The notes: generated by a model from the letters alone, not told the origin. A DNA stretch of 64,000 bases from Helicobacter sp. MIT 00-7814 (GCF_003364115.1 NZ_NXLL01000001.1:94287-158286); one strand, 5' to 3'. Counted from the stretch's first letter, positions 1-9,398 are shown. Program-made: numbers and translations.

Positions 1-133
1 TCAAAAAGCCCGCTGTGTGCCCCTTTAACTTAAACACCACAAGAGAAACAAAGAAAAGCAAAATAGGCAAAAACGCCACAAACGCGCTTAGCCAAATGCT
101 CTCAAATGGTTGGAAATTCTGAATCTGATCCAT
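1..133 (-). CDS. lctP: L-lactate permease, N-terminal part (runs off the window)
   Basis: The first 44 codons are present; the rest lies beyond base 1. The start reads MDQIQNFQPFESIWLSAF and continues into a hydrophobic helix and a KLKGH element. This matches the N-terminus of the LctP family, which imports lactate with protons across the inner membrane. The ATG at 133 follows a good AAGAAGGAG ribosome site. It is transcribed divergently from lolF. Only the N-terminus can be judged, so a glycolate-permease relative is possible. Confidence 0.75.
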   Translation of the reverse strand, partial: MDQIQNFQPFESIWLSAFVAFLPILLFFVSLVVFKLKGHTAGFL

Positions 134-446
134 ACGCACTCCTTCTTAAAGTTTGATTAAAAACAATCTATCCTAACAGCTTTTTTTAAAAATCAAAAAT
201 CGCTTTTGTAGAAAAATGCAATCTAAACGCTTTTTGTGTAGGAATTAAACACTCTTTAAAGAGAATCTCGCACTTTTGGCATTTTTGAGAGCCCAAAATA
301 GCTCTAAAAACATTGCAATAAATTTTTCGCTCAAATCTTTGTCTATATTTATATAAAATGCTAGAATCCGCTTCAAAATTGCCTTTCAAAATTAAATGTG
401 TAAATTTTACACAATCTTAAAACCTAAGCTCTAAGGATTCTCAAAA
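134..446. other. Divergent intergenic region lctP/lolF
   Basis: These 313 AT-rich bases hold no convincing gene. They carry the promoters of both flanking genes. A short palindrome, GTGTAAATTTTACAC (7-bp arms around one base), lies at 398-412 between the predicted lolF -10 box and its start codon, where a repressor could bind. Confidence 0.5.
359..367 (+). promoter_or_regulatory. Predicted extended -10 of lolF (TGC-TAGAAT)
   Basis: TGC-TAGAAT is followed directly by CCGC. Epsilonproteobacterial sigma-70 promoters often use an extended TGn -10 and lack a clear -35. A TATAAAAT at about 350 is an alternative. Confidence 0.4.
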
Positions 447-1709
447 ATGCGTGCGCGACCAAATTTGCGATTAAGTTTATATGTCCTGCCAAAATATTTG
501 CGCTTTGATAAAAGCCAGCCTTTTATCAGTGTTACGGCGCTTTTGGCGTTTTTTGGCGTTGGCATTGGCGTGATGGTGCTGTGCGTGGCGATGGCGATAA
601 TGAATGGTATGAGCAAAGAGTTTGAGCGTAAGCTTTTTATTATGAATTATCCTTTAAGTATTTATGCAATGAGCTCAAAAGGCGTGAGTGAGGAGATTTT
701 ACAAGCTTTAAAAGTGCAGTTTCCTAATCTTTTATTTAGCCCATATTTGCGCGCAAATGCCCTAAGTCGCGCGGGAAATGATATGAATGCGGCGGTGGTG
801 CTTGGCGTTGATATAGAGAGTGAAATCGCTCTTAATGAAGTGGTAAAAAAGGCGTATGAGGGGGAAAATGGCGCTTTAGATAAAGAGAAAATCGCGCAAT
901 TTAGGGAAAATGAGTTTTCCGCGCTCATTGGCAAAGAGCTAAGTTTGCGCTATTTTTTAGAATCTGGCGATAAGCTAAGTTTGTATTTTACAAACCTTGA
1001 GCCCAGCGCATTTGGGCTTTTCCCGCAAAGCAAGCGTTTTGAGGTGGCGGATGTGTTTGATTCTGGGCTTAGGGCGTATAATGAGGCGTATATTTATACG
1101 AATTTAAGCGCGTTACAGAAATTACGAAAGCTAGATTCTGGGCTCTATGATGGAATCCATGTTTTTAGCAAAGATGCTTTCAAGGACAAAGAGCTTTTGA
1201 AAGATTTTTTGCGCCAACATTTTAGCGAGCGTGTGGGCGTTGAAGGCTGGTGGGAGCAAAATGGGAATTTTTTTTCCGCGATGGAGCTAGAAAAGCGCGC
1301 GCTTTTTATCGTGCTGATGCTTATTATCCTTATGGCGAGTTTGAATATTATTAGCTCGCTTTTGATGGTTGTGATGACGCGCAGGCGCGAGATTGCGCTT
1401 ATGCTCTCAATGGGTGCGAGCAAAAGAGAGATAAAGCAGAGCTTTTTTTTACTCGGTGTGGTGATTGGCGGGGGTGGCATTGTGCTTGGCGTGATTCTGA
1501 CTTGCATTGCGCTTTTTGTGCTAAGTCATTTTCCTATCATTTCCCTGCCTGCTGATGTTTATGGCACAAGCACACTTCCGCTTGAGCTAAGCGCGATTGA
1601 TTTTTTACTCACACTTTTTGGGGCGATTGTCATTGTGTGTGCATCATCGTATTACCCAGCTTATAAAGCCTCGCAAATTGACGCGCTTGCAGTTTTGCGT
1701 AATGAATAG
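447..1709 (+). CDS. lolF: LolF-type lipoprotein-releasing ABC permease
   Basis: Inner-membrane permease of the LolCE/FtsX family. It detaches lipoproteins from the inner membrane and hands them to LolA. The 420 residues show the family layout: a membrane helix at about 28-52, a large periplasmic domain, then three helices at about 275-302, 330-360 and 385-407. The RREIALMLSMGASKREI cytoplasmic segment is typical of FtsX permeases. Epsilonproteobacteria usually carry a single LolF that forms a homodimer instead of a LolC/LolE pair, and only one copy is seen here. In H. pylori, as I recall, lolF lies beside secA and lolA; here those genes are about 34 kb away. The ATG follows a CTAAGGA site. 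An ATP-binding partner (LolD) is not in the window. Confidence 0.88.
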   Translation: MRARPNLRLSLYVLPKYLRFDKSQPFISVTALLAFFGVGIGVMVLCVAMAIMNGMSKEFERKLFIMNYPLSIYAMSSKGVSEEILQALKVQFPNLLFSPYLRANALSRAGNDMNAAVVLGVDIESEIALNEVVKKAYEGENGALDKEKIAQFRENEFSALIGKELSLRYFLESGDKLSLYFTNLEPSAFGLFPQSKRFEVADVFDSGLRAYNEAYIYTNLSALQKLRKLDSGLYDGIHVFSKDAFKDKELLKDFLRQHFSERVGVEGWWEQNGNFFSAMELEKRALFIVLMLIILMASLNIISSLLMVVMTRRREIALMLSMGASKREIKQSFFLLGVVIGGGGIVLGVILTCIALFVLSHFPIISLPADVYGTSTLPLELSAIDFLLTLFGAIVIVCASSYYPAYKASQIDALAVLRNE

Positions 1710-1859
1710 CTTGCAAGGGCTTTGCAGGCATAATATTAAGCTGAGTTTAAGTTTTCTAAGAATAGAATGCTCAAACCTAAGCTTTAGCTTGCCCTCAAAA
1801 AAGATCTTTCCTTTTTGTTTGCAATCCAAAGTTTTAAGGAAAACACAAAGGAGTTTGGT

Positions 1860-2105
1860 TTGAAGACAATTTATGTAGGGAATTTGGTGTATTCTGCATC
1901 AAAAGAGAGCGTTAAGGAGCTTTTTTCGCAGTTCGGGGAAGTTTTTTCAGTAAAGCTGATTAATGACCATGAGAGTGGCAGACCAAAAGGCTTTGGTTTC
2001 GTGGAAATGGAAGATGCTGATGCACTCAAAGCCATTGAAGCGCTTAATGACAAAGACTTCCAAGGGCGCAATTTACGCGTAAATGAGGCAAAACCTCGCG
2101 CGTAA
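1860..2105 (+). CDS. Small RNA-binding protein, single RRM domain
   Basis: An 81-residue protein that is essentially one RNA-recognition motif. RNP2 (IYVGNL, residues 4-9) and RNP1 (KGFGFVEM, residues 43-50) are intact, with aromatic residues placed to stack on RNA bases. Close relatives are found in Helicobacter and cyanobacteria and bind single-stranded RNA; the targets are unknown. A TTG start at 1860 is chosen because AAGGAG lies six bases upstream and the RRM begins at once. An in-frame extension back to 1815 adds residues with no family match. A stem-loop terminator follows. Confidence 0.85.
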   Translation: MKTIYVGNLVYSASKESVKELFSQFGEVFSVKLINDHESGRPKGFGFVEMEDADALKAIEALNDKDFQGRNLRVNEAKPRA

Positions 2106-2114
2106 GCGACTTAA

Positions 2115-2136
2115 AAGACACTTTTTGTGTTTTTAA
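2115..2136 (+). terminator. Terminator-like hairpin after the RRM gene
   Basis: AAAAGACAC and GTGTTTTT form an A/U-rich stem around a T5 loop, with one G-U pair. A second small stem, GTGTCA/TGACAC at 2143-2164, follows. Either could end the RRM transcript. Confidence 0.5.
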
Positions 2137-2240
2137 TTTTGTGTCAGGCATACGCTTGACACGCCTTATCTTTCTTAATACTTCAAATATTTTTCATTAA
2201 ATTTTCACATATAACTAAAATTTGCTAGGTAATTTACAGG

Positions 2241-2272
2241 GATTCTAATTATTTCTAATTTTTCTTAGAATC
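2241..2272. terminator. Inverted repeat at the trpS 3' end built from GATTCT
   Basis: GATTCTAA (2241-2248) and TTAGAATC (2265-2272) are perfect inverted copies 16 bases apart. They overlap the trpS stop codon in a convergent gap, a position suited to a bidirectional terminator. Both arms contain the hexamer that is enriched across the whole window. Confidence 0.5.
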
Positions 2273-3300
2273 TACACCAATCCCACAAGTGTTTTTGCCT
2301 TTACATAAGTATCGCGGGCGATTTCGCGCACACGATTTGCACTAGAATCTAAAATCTGCTCGATATAGCCCTTTTCTGCCACAAGGCGCGTGTATTCCTC
2401 TCGTATCCCGCGCAGAGATTCTATCAACACTTCCGCTAAACGCGCCTTTAGCACGCCATAGCCTGCCCCTGCAAACTCCTGCTCGATTGCCTCGCGTGAT
2501 TGCGCGCTAAAAATCTCATAAATACACAAAAGATTATAAAGCCCTGCGCGTGCGGGATCAAAGACAATGCCACTTTGAGAATCTGTGACTGCTTTTTTGC
2601 ATTTACGCGTAATAATTTCTGGGCTATCAAGCAAAAAAATCGCGTGATTTTCGCCCTTAGCGGATTTGCTCATTTTAGATTCTGGATTATCAAAGCCCAT
2701 GACGCGCGCACCAACCTTTGGAATGAGCGGTTTTGGAATCTTAAAGCACTCGCCAAAATCGCGGTTAAAGCGCTCCGCTACATCGCGCGTAAGCTCTAAA
2801 TGCTGTTTTTGATCCTCGCCCACCGGCACAAAATCGGCTTGATAAAGCAAAATATCCGCCGCCATTAAAGCTGGATAGTTAAAAAGCCCGACGTTGATAT
2901 TTTTTGGATTCTTACTTGATTTATCCTTAAACTGCGTCATACGGCTCATATCACCCATCGGAATATTGCAATCCAAAATCCACGCAAGCGCGGCATGCTC
3001 ATCAATCTGGCTTTGGATAAAAAGGCTAGATTTTTGCATATCAATGCCACACGCCAAAAGCATCGCTGCTAGCTCATAAGTCTTTGCGCGTAAGATTTGT
3101 GGATCTTGACGCGTAGTGATGGCGTGGGAATTCACCACGCAAAAAATATTTTCATACAAATCTTGAGAATCTACCCAATTTTTCACCGCACCTAAATAAT
3201 TGCCCAAATGTATATCGCCTGTTGGCTGGATCCCGGAAAATACACGGGGCTTGCACGAAGTTTGCGCTTGAAAAGTTTGAGAATCCTTAGAATCACTCAT
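2272..3300 (-). CDS. trpS: Tryptophanyl-tRNA synthetase
   Basis: Class I aminoacyl-tRNA synthetase that charges tRNA-Trp. The HIGH-like motif ([12 protein letters not shown]) lies near residue 30 and the KMSKS loop (SKMSKS) near residue 208, with the family's GEDQKQH segment between them. At 342 residues the length is normal. The ATG at 3300 is preferred because AAAGGA lies just upstream; a TTG at 3321 in the same frame has no such site. It is probably the last gene of the minus-strand run rsmD-fliL-acpS-trpS, with 26 bases separating it from acpS. Confidence 0.95.
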   Translation of the reverse strand: MSDSKDSQTFQAQTSCKPRVFSGIQPTGDIHLGNYLGAVKNWVDSQDLYENIFCVVNSHAITTRQDPQILRAKTYELAAMLLACGIDMQKSSLFIQSQIDEHAALAWILDCNIPMGDMSRMTQFKDKSSKNPKNINVGLFNYPALMAADILLYQADFVPVGEDQKQHLELTRDVAERFNRDFGECFKIPKPLIPKVGARVMGFDNPESKMSKSAKGENHAIFLLDSPEIITRKCKKAVTDSQSGIVFDPARAGLYNLLCIYEIFSAQSREAIEQEFAGAGYGVLKARLAEVLIESLRGIREEYTRLVAEKGYIEQILDSSANRVREIARDTYVKAKTLVGLV

Positions 3301-3326
3301 AAAAAATCCTTTATTTTGCAATGTTT

Positions 3327-3698
3327 TTATCTAAGCATCACGCATGCAATGGCAAACTCCCTCTCATGCGTAATACTTAGCGCGATGTGGGAAAAATGCT
3401 TTTGCGCTTGAAAATTACAAAGTTTTTGCGTGCTTAATGTGATATGTGGCGCGCCTTTAGAATCTAGGCTGATAGTCATATCCAAAAACCCAAGCTCCTT
3501 GCCAATCCCACAACCAAAAGCCTTGCTAAGCGCCTCTTTAGCCGCCCAAAATCCCGCTAAACGATGATAATTGAGCGATTCTTTTCTTTGACAAAGCGTA
3601 ATTTCATCATTTGATAAAAAGCGCTGCATTGCCCTAATCCCAAATTTTTCCACAAATTCACGCATTCTAGGAATGCTCACCATATCAATGCCTAGCAC
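3327..3698 (-). CDS. acpS: Holo-[acyl-carrier-protein] synthase
   Basis: Transfers phosphopantetheine from CoA to the acyl-carrier protein for fatty acid synthesis. The protein has 123 residues, the usual size. The N-terminal GIDMVSIPR supplies the metal-binding Asp5, and [12 protein letters not shown] supplies the conserved Glu and Lys. The start is a GTG at 3698. It lies 38 bases downstream of fliL and just upstream of trpS, so it is probably co-transcribed; as I recall, the same acpS-fliL neighbourhood exists in H. pylori. Confidence 0.93.
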   Translation of the reverse strand: MLGIDMVSIPRMREFVEKFGIRAMQRFLSNDEITLCQRKESLNYHRLAGFWAAKEALSKAFGCGIGKELGFLDMTISLDSKGAPHITLSTQKLCNFQAQKHFSHIALSITHEREFAIACVMLR

Positions 3699-3736
3699 TT
3701 CATTAAGCCCTTAAACCGCGTTAGAATCTGCCAATT

Positions 3737-4297
3737 TTAGCCAATAAGGAAGCTTGTGAAAAAGACATTTTTAATGCTGCCATCGATGAGGAATTCATTG
3801 AGCCTTTGGACGATTTCATCTTTCAGGCGATTTTTGCCCTTTGTGGTGGCGACTTCTTCAAGCGACTTTGATGCGAGGATTTCAATAATCGCATCAGTTA
3901 GCATCGGAAGCTTTGATTCTATCTCTGGTTGTGTTTCTGGCTTGTCAAGCTCGAGATTTATTTTTGTGATGAGAATTTTTTTACCCGTTTGCGTCATTAG
4001 ATTAACGCGGAATTCCTCTGCGATGGGAAATATAGGTCCGACTTTCGCGTAATCAGTTGCGCGCGCGCTCACGGTGTTGCCAACGACAATCTTTGGCGTT
4101 TGTGGTTGGGCTGTTTGCTGCTGGACTTGAGCCTGCTGAGGCTGGGCTTCATTGCCATTTGAGCTTGTAAATACAAGCACGACAATCACCACCAGCAACA
4201 AAATAAGCAAAACGCCAACGCCAATAATCACAAATAAAATCGTCTTATTTTTCTTGTTTTCTGCGCTAGCTTGAGTGTTTTCTTGTTCTTCAGCCAT
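3737..4297 (-). CDS. fliL: Flagellar basal-body protein FliL
   Basis: Single-pass inner-membrane protein that sits around the stator and supports torque and stator recruitment. From the chosen ATG there are 186 residues: a charged cytoplasmic start (MAEEQENTQ), a membrane helix at about 19-42, a Q/A-rich linker, then a periplasmic FliL domain with the typical DAIIEILASKSLEEV and LIDGSIKNVFFTSFLIG ending. The start at 4297 has AAGGAG upstream. It overlaps the end of rsmD by eight bases, which suggests coupled translation. No other stator or switch genes are adjacent, as is usual in Helicobacter. Confidence 0.92.
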   Translation of the reverse strand: MAEEQENTQASAENKKNKTILFVIIGVGVLLILLLVVIVVLVFTSSNGNEAQPQQAQVQQQTAQPQTPKIVVGNTVSARATDYAKVGPIFPIAEEFRVNLMTQTGKKILITKINLELDKPETQPEIESKLPMLTDAIIEILASKSLEEVATTKGKNRLKDEIVQRLNEFLIDGSIKNVFFTSFLIG

Positions 4298-4931
4298 GGA
4301 ATTCTCCTTGTGTGTTTGAAAAATACGATATCGTGCTTTTTCCAAATTTTTTGTGTTTTATTTTAACAAAATTTCCAAGACTTTGAGGAATTTTCGCCTC
4401 GCTCATTCCTTCAAACGCACAAAGAAAAATATGGGGATTCTCAATCTGCGCGATAAACTCAAAACAGCGCACATACATATCCTCCATACCAGCGCGCACG
4501 AAAAATGGCGGGTCAAGATAGAGAATGCTTGCATTTTGTAAGCTCGCCAAAAGCGCGCTAGAGGTGAAAAAATCCTGCGCAAAAACTTTAAATTGCAATG
4601 CGCTATGACGCGCCTTTGCACGCGCGAGATTATGAGAGAGAATCTGTGCGTTTTGGAAATTAGATTCAAAAAATAGCGCTTCTTTTGCACCATGGCTAAG
4701 CGCTTCTATCCCCATAGAGCCGCTTCCGCCAAAAGCTTCAATAAAACTCGCTCCTTTAATCTGCACGCCGATGGAATTGAAAAAAGATTCTCTTACAATC
4801 GCCTTAGTTGGGCGAGTTTGGGATTTTTGCTCGATAAAAGGAAATTCTAATTTGAAACCTTTTAAAATCCCGCTGTTTATGCGGATAGCTGGGATTTTAG
4901 AATCTCTTGCGTGTGGCTTTTGCATTAGCAT
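4290..4931 (-). CDS. rsmD: 16S rRNA (guanine966-N2)-methyltransferase
   Basis: RsmD methylates G966 of 16S rRNA using S-adenosylmethionine. The substrate-binding RPTKAIVRESFFNSIG segment is near residue 40. The SAM-binding motif (FGGSGSMGIEALSHGA) follows, and the catalytic DPPF motif (ILYLDPPFF) is near residue 140. The 213 residues fit the family. Two ATGs, at 4931 and 4925, could start it and neither has a strong ribosome site, so it may be coupled to the upstream hypothetical gene ending at 4937. Its 3' end overlaps fliL. Confidence 0.9.
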   Translation of the reverse strand: MLMQKPHARDSKIPAIRINSGILKGFKLEFPFIEQKSQTRPTKAIVRESFFNSIGVQIKGASFIEAFGGSGSMGIEALSHGAKEALFFESNFQNAQILSHNLARAKARHSALQFKVFAQDFFTSSALLASLQNASILYLDPPFFVRAGMEDMYVRCFEFIAQIENPHIFLCAFEGMSEAKIPQSLGNFVKIKHKKFGKSTISYFSNTQGEFHG

Positions 4932-4936
4932 TCAAA

Positions 4937-5269
4937 TTAGCGCTGTAAAAGAGCGATAAGTTTTTTGGTGTATTCTTGCATGAGCGCTTCTACTTCGCTT
5001 TGTAATGCTTGACTTTGCAGATTTGAGCCTGCAAGTTTGAGGCAATGCGTGTTGTAGAAAGTTTTTAAGCTTTGCATAAGGCTTTGCGGTGTGAAAGGCT
5101 GTAAAATATCGCAATCCTTGCTTCCTAGTAGGCAAAGTGGCTTTAGCGTGGGCTTTGGGATATCGCTTAGGACAAAATCACTCTGCGTTTCCTCGCAAAT
5201 ATAGTCTTTTAAAAAATATTCTAGCGTGCTTTGCAGAAGAAGATTCTCGCATTGTAGGGAAATTTTCAT
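4937..5269 (-). CDS. Conserved hypothetical protein upstream of rsmD
   Basis: A 110-residue protein I cannot assign to a family. It has no signal peptide or membrane helix. The first half resembles a small alpha/beta domain (CENLLLQSTLEYFLKDYI) and the C-terminus is an amphipathic, coiled-coil-like helix (LQSEVEALMQEYTKKLIALLQ). H. pylori, as I recall, also has an uncharacterised gene next to rsmD and fliL. It lies six bases upstream of rsmD, with a predicted promoter at 5314-5319, so it may be the first gene of the run ending in trpS. Confidence 0.65.
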   Translation of the reverse strand: MKISLQCENLLLQSTLEYFLKDYICEETQSDFVLSDIPKPTLKPLCLLGSKDCDILQPFTPQSLMQSLKTFYNTHCLKLAGSNLQSQALQSEVEALMQEYTKKLIALLQR

Positions 5270-5313
5270 TTGCGTTCCTTAAAATTGAAAATATGGGGAG
5301 AATTTATGCGGGG

Positions 5314-5319
5314 ATTCTA
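5314..5319 (-). promoter_or_regulatory. Predicted -10 (TGC-TAGAAT) of the rsmD-fliL-acpS run
   Basis: On the minus strand TGC-TAGAAT is followed by CCCCGC, the same arrangement seen before lolF and secA. It lies about 45 bases upstream of the gene starting at 5269. Confidence 0.4.
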
Positions 5320-5360
5320 GCATTTTTTGTGCCTTTGCGCTTTTTGCGCGCACAAAAATC

Positions 5361-6248
5361 TTAAAAAAATTCCAGCACAAAGCCCCTATCAAACCCGCTC
5401 AAATCCTTATAAAACTCTAGCTTTTTATGCGCAATTCGCGCGATAAACGCGCTTAAAAATTCCTTTTGATCATAGCCCATTTCACACACCAGCGCCCTAG
5501 CGCCCACGCGCTTAGATTCTAAAATCAACGCTTCTAAAATCTCGCTGCCCCTTTCCCCGCCAAAAAGCGCATTTTGTGGCTCAAACTTAAGAGGCGTGCT
5601 TAGAGGATAATCGTTTGCGATGTAAGGCGGATTTGAAACAATAAGCGCGCCTTTAAGCTTTTGTGCGCCAAGATTTGTGATGAAAGGCTCTAGTAGCGAG
5701 CCAAAGAAAAGCGAAACTTGAGAATCTAGCCCAAAATGCGCGCAATTTTTTGCACTCAAAGCGAGGGCTTTTTGGTTAATATCGCTTGCGTAGATTCTAA
5801 GCTTTGGATTTAAGCGCGCGAGGGTTAGCGCGATAATGCCCGAGCCAACGCCAACTTCAAAGATTTCTTGTGCGTTAGTTTGCGTAAGCAATGCCTGCAC
5901 TTTATCGATGAGAATCTCACTTTCCGTACGCGGGATAAGCACACCAGATTCTATAAAAAATTCCTCACCATAAAAACTCACTTTTCCTGTAAGATATTCG
6001 ATAGGTTCGCCATTTGCGCGTCTTTTGATAAGTGCAAAAAATTCATTTTCTTGCTCCTTTGAAAGAGGCTTTTCGCCAAATGTATGCAAAAAGATTCTCT
6101 CTTCCCCCAAAATATGGCTTAATAAAAGTTCAGATTCTAAACTTACGCGGGGTTTTGGCAGTGTGGGATTTAAAGAAAGGTCTTTTTTGACAAAAGGCGC
6201 GTTATTTAAAAGCGCCCTAGCCTTTTCAAGCGCGCAAGCAATTGTCAT
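5361..6248 (-). CDS. prmC: Release-factor glutamine N5-methyltransferase
   Basis: PrmC (HemK) methylates the glutamine of the GGQ loop in release factors 1 and 2. The 295 residues contain an N-terminal helical domain with LLSHILGEER, the SAM-binding motif IFEVGVGSGIIAL near residue 145, and the catalytic NPPY motif (IVSNPPYIAND) near residue 208. It starts 13 bases after the htpX-like gene ends, so the two probably share a transcript. prfA is not in the window. Confidence 0.93.
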   Translation of the reverse strand: MTIACALEKARALLNNAPFVKKDLSLNPTLPKPRVSLESELLLSHILGEERIFLHTFGEKPLSKEQENEFFALIKRRANGEPIEYLTGKVSFYGEEFFIESGVLIPRTESEILIDKVQALLTQTNAQEIFEVGVGSGIIALTLARLNPKLRIYASDINQKALALSAKNCAHFGLDSQVSLFFGSLLEPFITNLGAQKLKGALIVSNPPYIANDYPLSTPLKFEPQNALFGGERGSEILEALILESKRVGARALVCEMGYDQKEFLSAFIARIAHKKLEFYKDLSGFDRGFVLEFF

Positions 6249-6260
6249 TGATTCTAAAGC

Positions 6261-7475
6261 TTAGGCTTTTGCACTTACTTCATAATCAAGTGCTTTGAGG
6301 CGTTCCAAAAGTGGCGGATGCGAATAGTAAAAAAAGATATACAAAGGATGCGAGCTAGGGAATTCTTTATTTTCATTCACCAAGCGCACAAGCGCATTTG
6401 CAAGGTGGTTTTTGGATGACAAACTCGCGCCAAAGGCATCAGCGCCATATTCTGCCTTGCGTGAAAAATACCCCATAATCGGCAAAAACCAAAACGACAG
6501 CACAGGCTCTAGCAAAAGTAATAAGCTTAGCGTGCCAGCGCTATTTTGAGGCAATGCGCTTTGGGTGTAAAAAATCGCGGGGAAATGCGAAGCGATGAAA
6601 AAAAGCACAAATAAAAAGCTCCCAGCGATAAAAATATTTTTCAAAATATCCTTATGCTTGAAATGCCCCAACTCATGCCCCAAAATCGCCAAAAGCCCAT
6701 CTTTGCTAATCTTATCAAGTAGCGTGTCAAAAAGCACCACGCGCTTTGTCCTACCAATGCCCCCAAAATACGCATTTAGTCGCCCATCTCTTTTGCTCGC
6801 GTCCATCACAAACACGCCAGAGCTTTTAAAGCCAACTTGTGAGAGTAAAGATTCTATGCGGTTTTTTAGCTCGATATCTTCTAATGGTGCAAACTTATTA
6901 AAAAGTGGCGCGATGAGCGTGGGATAAATGGCATTTGCCACGATGACAATGGCAAACACAAGGCAGAATCCAGCTATCCACCAATATTCAAAATTCCCAA
7001 TCACCCACAATAAGCCATAAAAAATCGCTCCGCCGATAAGAATCCCAAGCACGCTAGATTTTAGCAAATCCACAAAAAAGAGCCCGACACTTTGCTTGCA
7101 GAATCCATATTTCTTATCAATGCCAAAGGTTTGATACAGCGAAAGCGGAAGCTTGATAAGCGCGCTTATCAAAAAAAGAAGCAAAAGGAAAATCACACCT
7201 TGCAAATAAAAATTTAGCCCAAAAGCGCTAAGATACGCCCAAAGTGCGCCAAGCCCAAAGCTAATCCACGCACAAAACACCACCGCATCGATGATTTTTT
7301 CTATGATTCCAAGGCGCAGGTTTGCTAGCGCATAATATCCAGCTTTCAAATAATCTTTAGAATCTAGCAAAATAGCCTCTTTGGTGAGAGCCTTTTTGAT
7401 ATGTGTGCATTGCAAAAGCGCTAAGATAATGCTAGGCAAACTATACAGCAATAAAAATAAAGCAATTAATAGCAT
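6261..7475 (-). CDS. M48 membrane metalloprotease (Ste24/HtpX-like)
   Basis: An integral-membrane zinc protease of 404 residues. The HEXXH motif (GHELGHFKH) lies near residue 267 and the third zinc ligand in EYGADAFG near residue 345. At least six hydrophobic segments and the ISFGLGALWAYLSAF-type N-terminal half resemble Ste24/CAAX-protease-1 more than the shorter HtpX. Bacterial members are thought to degrade damaged membrane proteins; prenyl substrates are not expected here. A -10 like box at 7527-7532 precedes it. Confidence 0.85.
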   Translation of the reverse strand: MLLIALFLLLYSLPSIILALLQCTHIKKALTKEAILLDSKDYLKAGYYALANLRLGIIEKIIDAVVFCAWISFGLGALWAYLSAFGLNFYLQGVIFLLLLFLISALIKLPLSLYQTFGIDKKYGFCKQSVGLFFVDLLKSSVLGILIGGAIFYGLLWVIGNFEYWWIAGFCLVFAIVIVANAIYPTLIAPLFNKFAPLEDIELKNRIESLLSQVGFKSSGVFVMDASKRDGRLNAYFGGIGRTKRVVLFDTLLDKISKDGLLAILGHELGHFKHKDILKNIFIAGSFLFVLFFIASHFPAIFYTQSALPQNSAGTLSLLLLLEPVLSFWFLPIMGYFSRKAEYGADAFGASLSSKNHLANALVRLVNENKEFPSSHPLYIFFYYSHPPLLERLKALDYEVSAKA

Positions 7476-7526
7476 GCTATTTGCTCCTTATGTGTTGTGG
7501 AAATTGAAAAGTTGTATAAAGGCGCA

Positions 7527-7532
7527 ATCTTA
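7527..7532 (-). promoter_or_regulatory. Predicted -10 (TAAGAT) of the M48 protease gene
   Basis: On the minus strand TAAGAT is followed by TGCGCC, the spacing and sequence also found after the bamA and moaA boxes. Confidence 0.35.
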
Positions 7533-7610
7533 CAAGCTAAAAAATACAAAGTGGTAAATAATCTCATTGTAAAAGTAGAGAAATTCAAGGAATTTATAGA
7601 ATTCGCGCTT

Positions 7611-7616
7611 TATAAT
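7611..7616 (+). promoter_or_regulatory. Predicted -10 (TATAAT) of pyrG
   Basis: A perfect TATAAT followed by TACGC lies about 42 bases upstream of the pyrG start codon. Confidence 0.5.
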
Positions 7617-7658
7617 TACGCAAAAATTTTCTCTCAAGTTTAAGTCAAAGGCAAAATT

Positions 7659-9335
7659 ATGAAAAATCCATCTCATACAGAATCTAGCTCTAAAAAAGAG
7701 GTGAAGTATATCTTTGTAACCGGTGGCGTTTTAAGCTCGCTTGGTAAGGGAATCACCTCATCTTCGCTTGCGACACTTTTGCAACATAGCGGTTTTAATG
7801 TGAGTATTTTAAAGATTGATCCTTATATCAATGTCGATCCGGGCACGATGAGTCCGCTAGAGCATGGCGAAGTGTTTGTCACAAGCGATGGTGCGGAGAC
7901 GGATTTAGACATAGGGCATTATGAGCGCTTTTTAAATAAAAATTTTTATAAGACAAATAACTTCACCACCGGGCAGGTGTATCTTTCAGTGATTGAAAAT
8001 GAGCGCAAAGGCAAATATCTAGGCAAAACTATTCAAATCGTCCCGCATATCGTTGATGAGATAAAACATAGAATCCGCCTTGCAGGGATTAATCAAGCTG
8101 ATGGAAGCGCGTATGATTTTCTCATCGTTGAGCTTGGCGGCACCGTTGGCGATATGGAAGGAATGCCATATTTAGAGGCGATGCGACAGATGAAACACGA
8201 ACTAGGGTTAAAGCGCGTTGTGAGCGTGCATGTGACGCTTATCCCGCTTGTGCGTGCTGCTGGTGAGCTAAAGACAAAGCCAACACAGCACAGCGTGCAG
8301 GAATTGCGCAGAATTGGGATTTCACCGCAGATTCTTGTGGCGCGTAGTGAAAAAATGCTAAGCATTGATCTTAAGCGCAAACTCGCGCTAAGTTGCGATG
8401 TCGATGATGATAGCGTGATTGTGGCAAAAGATTCTCAAAGCATTTATCAATGCCCGCTAGATTTTTTACAAGAAGGTATTTTGGTGCCACTTGCGCGCAT
8501 TTTTGACTTGGGAGAGTTAAGCCCAAATATGGACGAATGGGATATGCTTGTAAAAAAAATCATCTCGCCAAAAGACACCATAACCATTGGTTTTGTGGGT
8601 AAATATCTCTCTTTGAAAGAATCTTACAAATCCTTAATAGAAGCGCTTATCCACGCTGGAGCAAACACAAATACGCGCGTAAATATCAAGTGGATTGATA
8701 GTGAATTGCTAGAAGATAATATAAGTATTTTAGATGAAGTGGATTCTATCCTTATCCCCGGGGGCTTTGGGGAGCGTGGGATTGAAGGGAAGTTGCGCGC
8801 GATTACCTATGCGAGGGAAAACAAAATCCCTTTGCTTGGAATCTGCCTTGGCATGCAGCTTAGCATTATCGAGTATGCGCGCAATGTGCTAGGCATTAAG
8901 GAGGCAAATTCTAGCGAGTTTGACAAAGACACAAAAGAGCCTGTGATTTATTTAATCGAAGATTTTATAGATTCTCAAGGGAATAAACAGCTTAGAACGC
9001 ACACTTCGCCTATGGGAGGCACGATGCGTTTGGGCGAATATGAATGCAAGATTAAAAAAGGCACAAAGCTTTATGATGCCTACAAACAAGAGCTTATCAA
9101 AGAGCGCCACCGCCACCGCTATGAGGCAAATCCAGCGTATAAAGAAGCTTTGCAAAAAGCAGGGCTTATTGTGAGTGGGGAAAGTAATGGGCTCATTGAA
9201 GCAATTGAATTAGAAAATCACCCGTGGTTTGTGGCGGTGCAATTCCACCCAGAATTTACCTCAAGGCTCAAAAATCCAAACCCGATTATTTTAGAGTTTC
9301 TTAAGCAAACGCTAGCTCACAAGCGCATACGATAG
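7659..9335 (+). CDS. pyrG: CTP synthase
   Basis: Makes CTP from UTP, ATP and glutamine. The N-terminal synthetase domain begins with [19 protein letters not shown] (residues about 19-37). The C-terminal glutaminase domain has the nucleophile in [11 protein letters not shown] near residue 397 and the His/Glu pair in VQFHPEF near residue 529. At 558 residues it is full length. The N-terminus carries about 16 extra residues before the first strand. It has its own promoter and points toward ylxR-infB, about 60 bases downstream. Confidence 0.97.
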   Translation: MKNPSHTESSSKKEVKYIFVTGGVLSSLGKGITSSSLATLLQHSGFNVSILKIDPYINVDPGTMSPLEHGEVFVTSDGAETDLDIGHYERFLNKNFYKTNNFTTGQVYLSVIENERKGKYLGKTIQIVPHIVDEIKHRIRLAGINQADGSAYDFLIVELGGTVGDMEGMPYLEAMRQMKHELGLKRVVSVHVTLIPLVRAAGELKTKPTQHSVQELRRIGISPQILVARSEKMLSIDLKRKLALSCDVDDDSVIVAKDSQSIYQCPLDFLQEGILVPLARIFDLGELSPNMDEWDMLVKKIISPKDTITIGFVGKYLSLKESYKSLIEALIHAGANTNTRVNIKWIDSELLEDNISILDEVDSILIPGGFGERGIEGKLRAITYARENKIPLLGICLGMQLSIIEYARNVLGIKEANSSEFDKDTKEPVIYLIEDFIDSQGNKQLRTHTSPMGGTMRLGEYECKIKKGTKLYDAYKQELIKERHRHRYEANPAYKEALQKAGLIVSGESNGLIEAIELENHPWFVAVQFHPEFTSRLKNPNPIILEFLKQTLAHKRIR

Positions 9336-9392
9336 ATTCTCTAAACTTAAAAAGGCATTTTAGAAATACATTTGCAAAGGGAGGAATTTTGG

Positions 9393-9398
9393 TATAAT
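9393..9398 (+). promoter_or_regulatory. TATAATGCGC box overlapping the ylxR start codon
   Basis: TATAAT at 9393-9398 is followed by GCGC, like several other boxes here, but it overlaps the ATG at 9397. If it is a real -10, transcripts would start near 9405 and ylxR would have to begin at the ATG at 9421, or the message would serve infB mainly. Confidence 0.35.

Noticed and set aside
186..389. A 67-codon frame between lctP and lolF
   Set aside because: It covers the promoter region of lolF and has no recognisable domain or start signal.
1266..1460. T8 runs within lolF as possible phase-variation tracts
   Set aside because: Runs of eight are common in such a genome and too short to slip often; the T15 at 33073 is the only convincing tract.
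1815..1859. Extended N-terminus for the RRM protein
   Set aside because: The extra 15 residues match no RRM family member, and the strong AAGGAG site points to the TTG at 1860.
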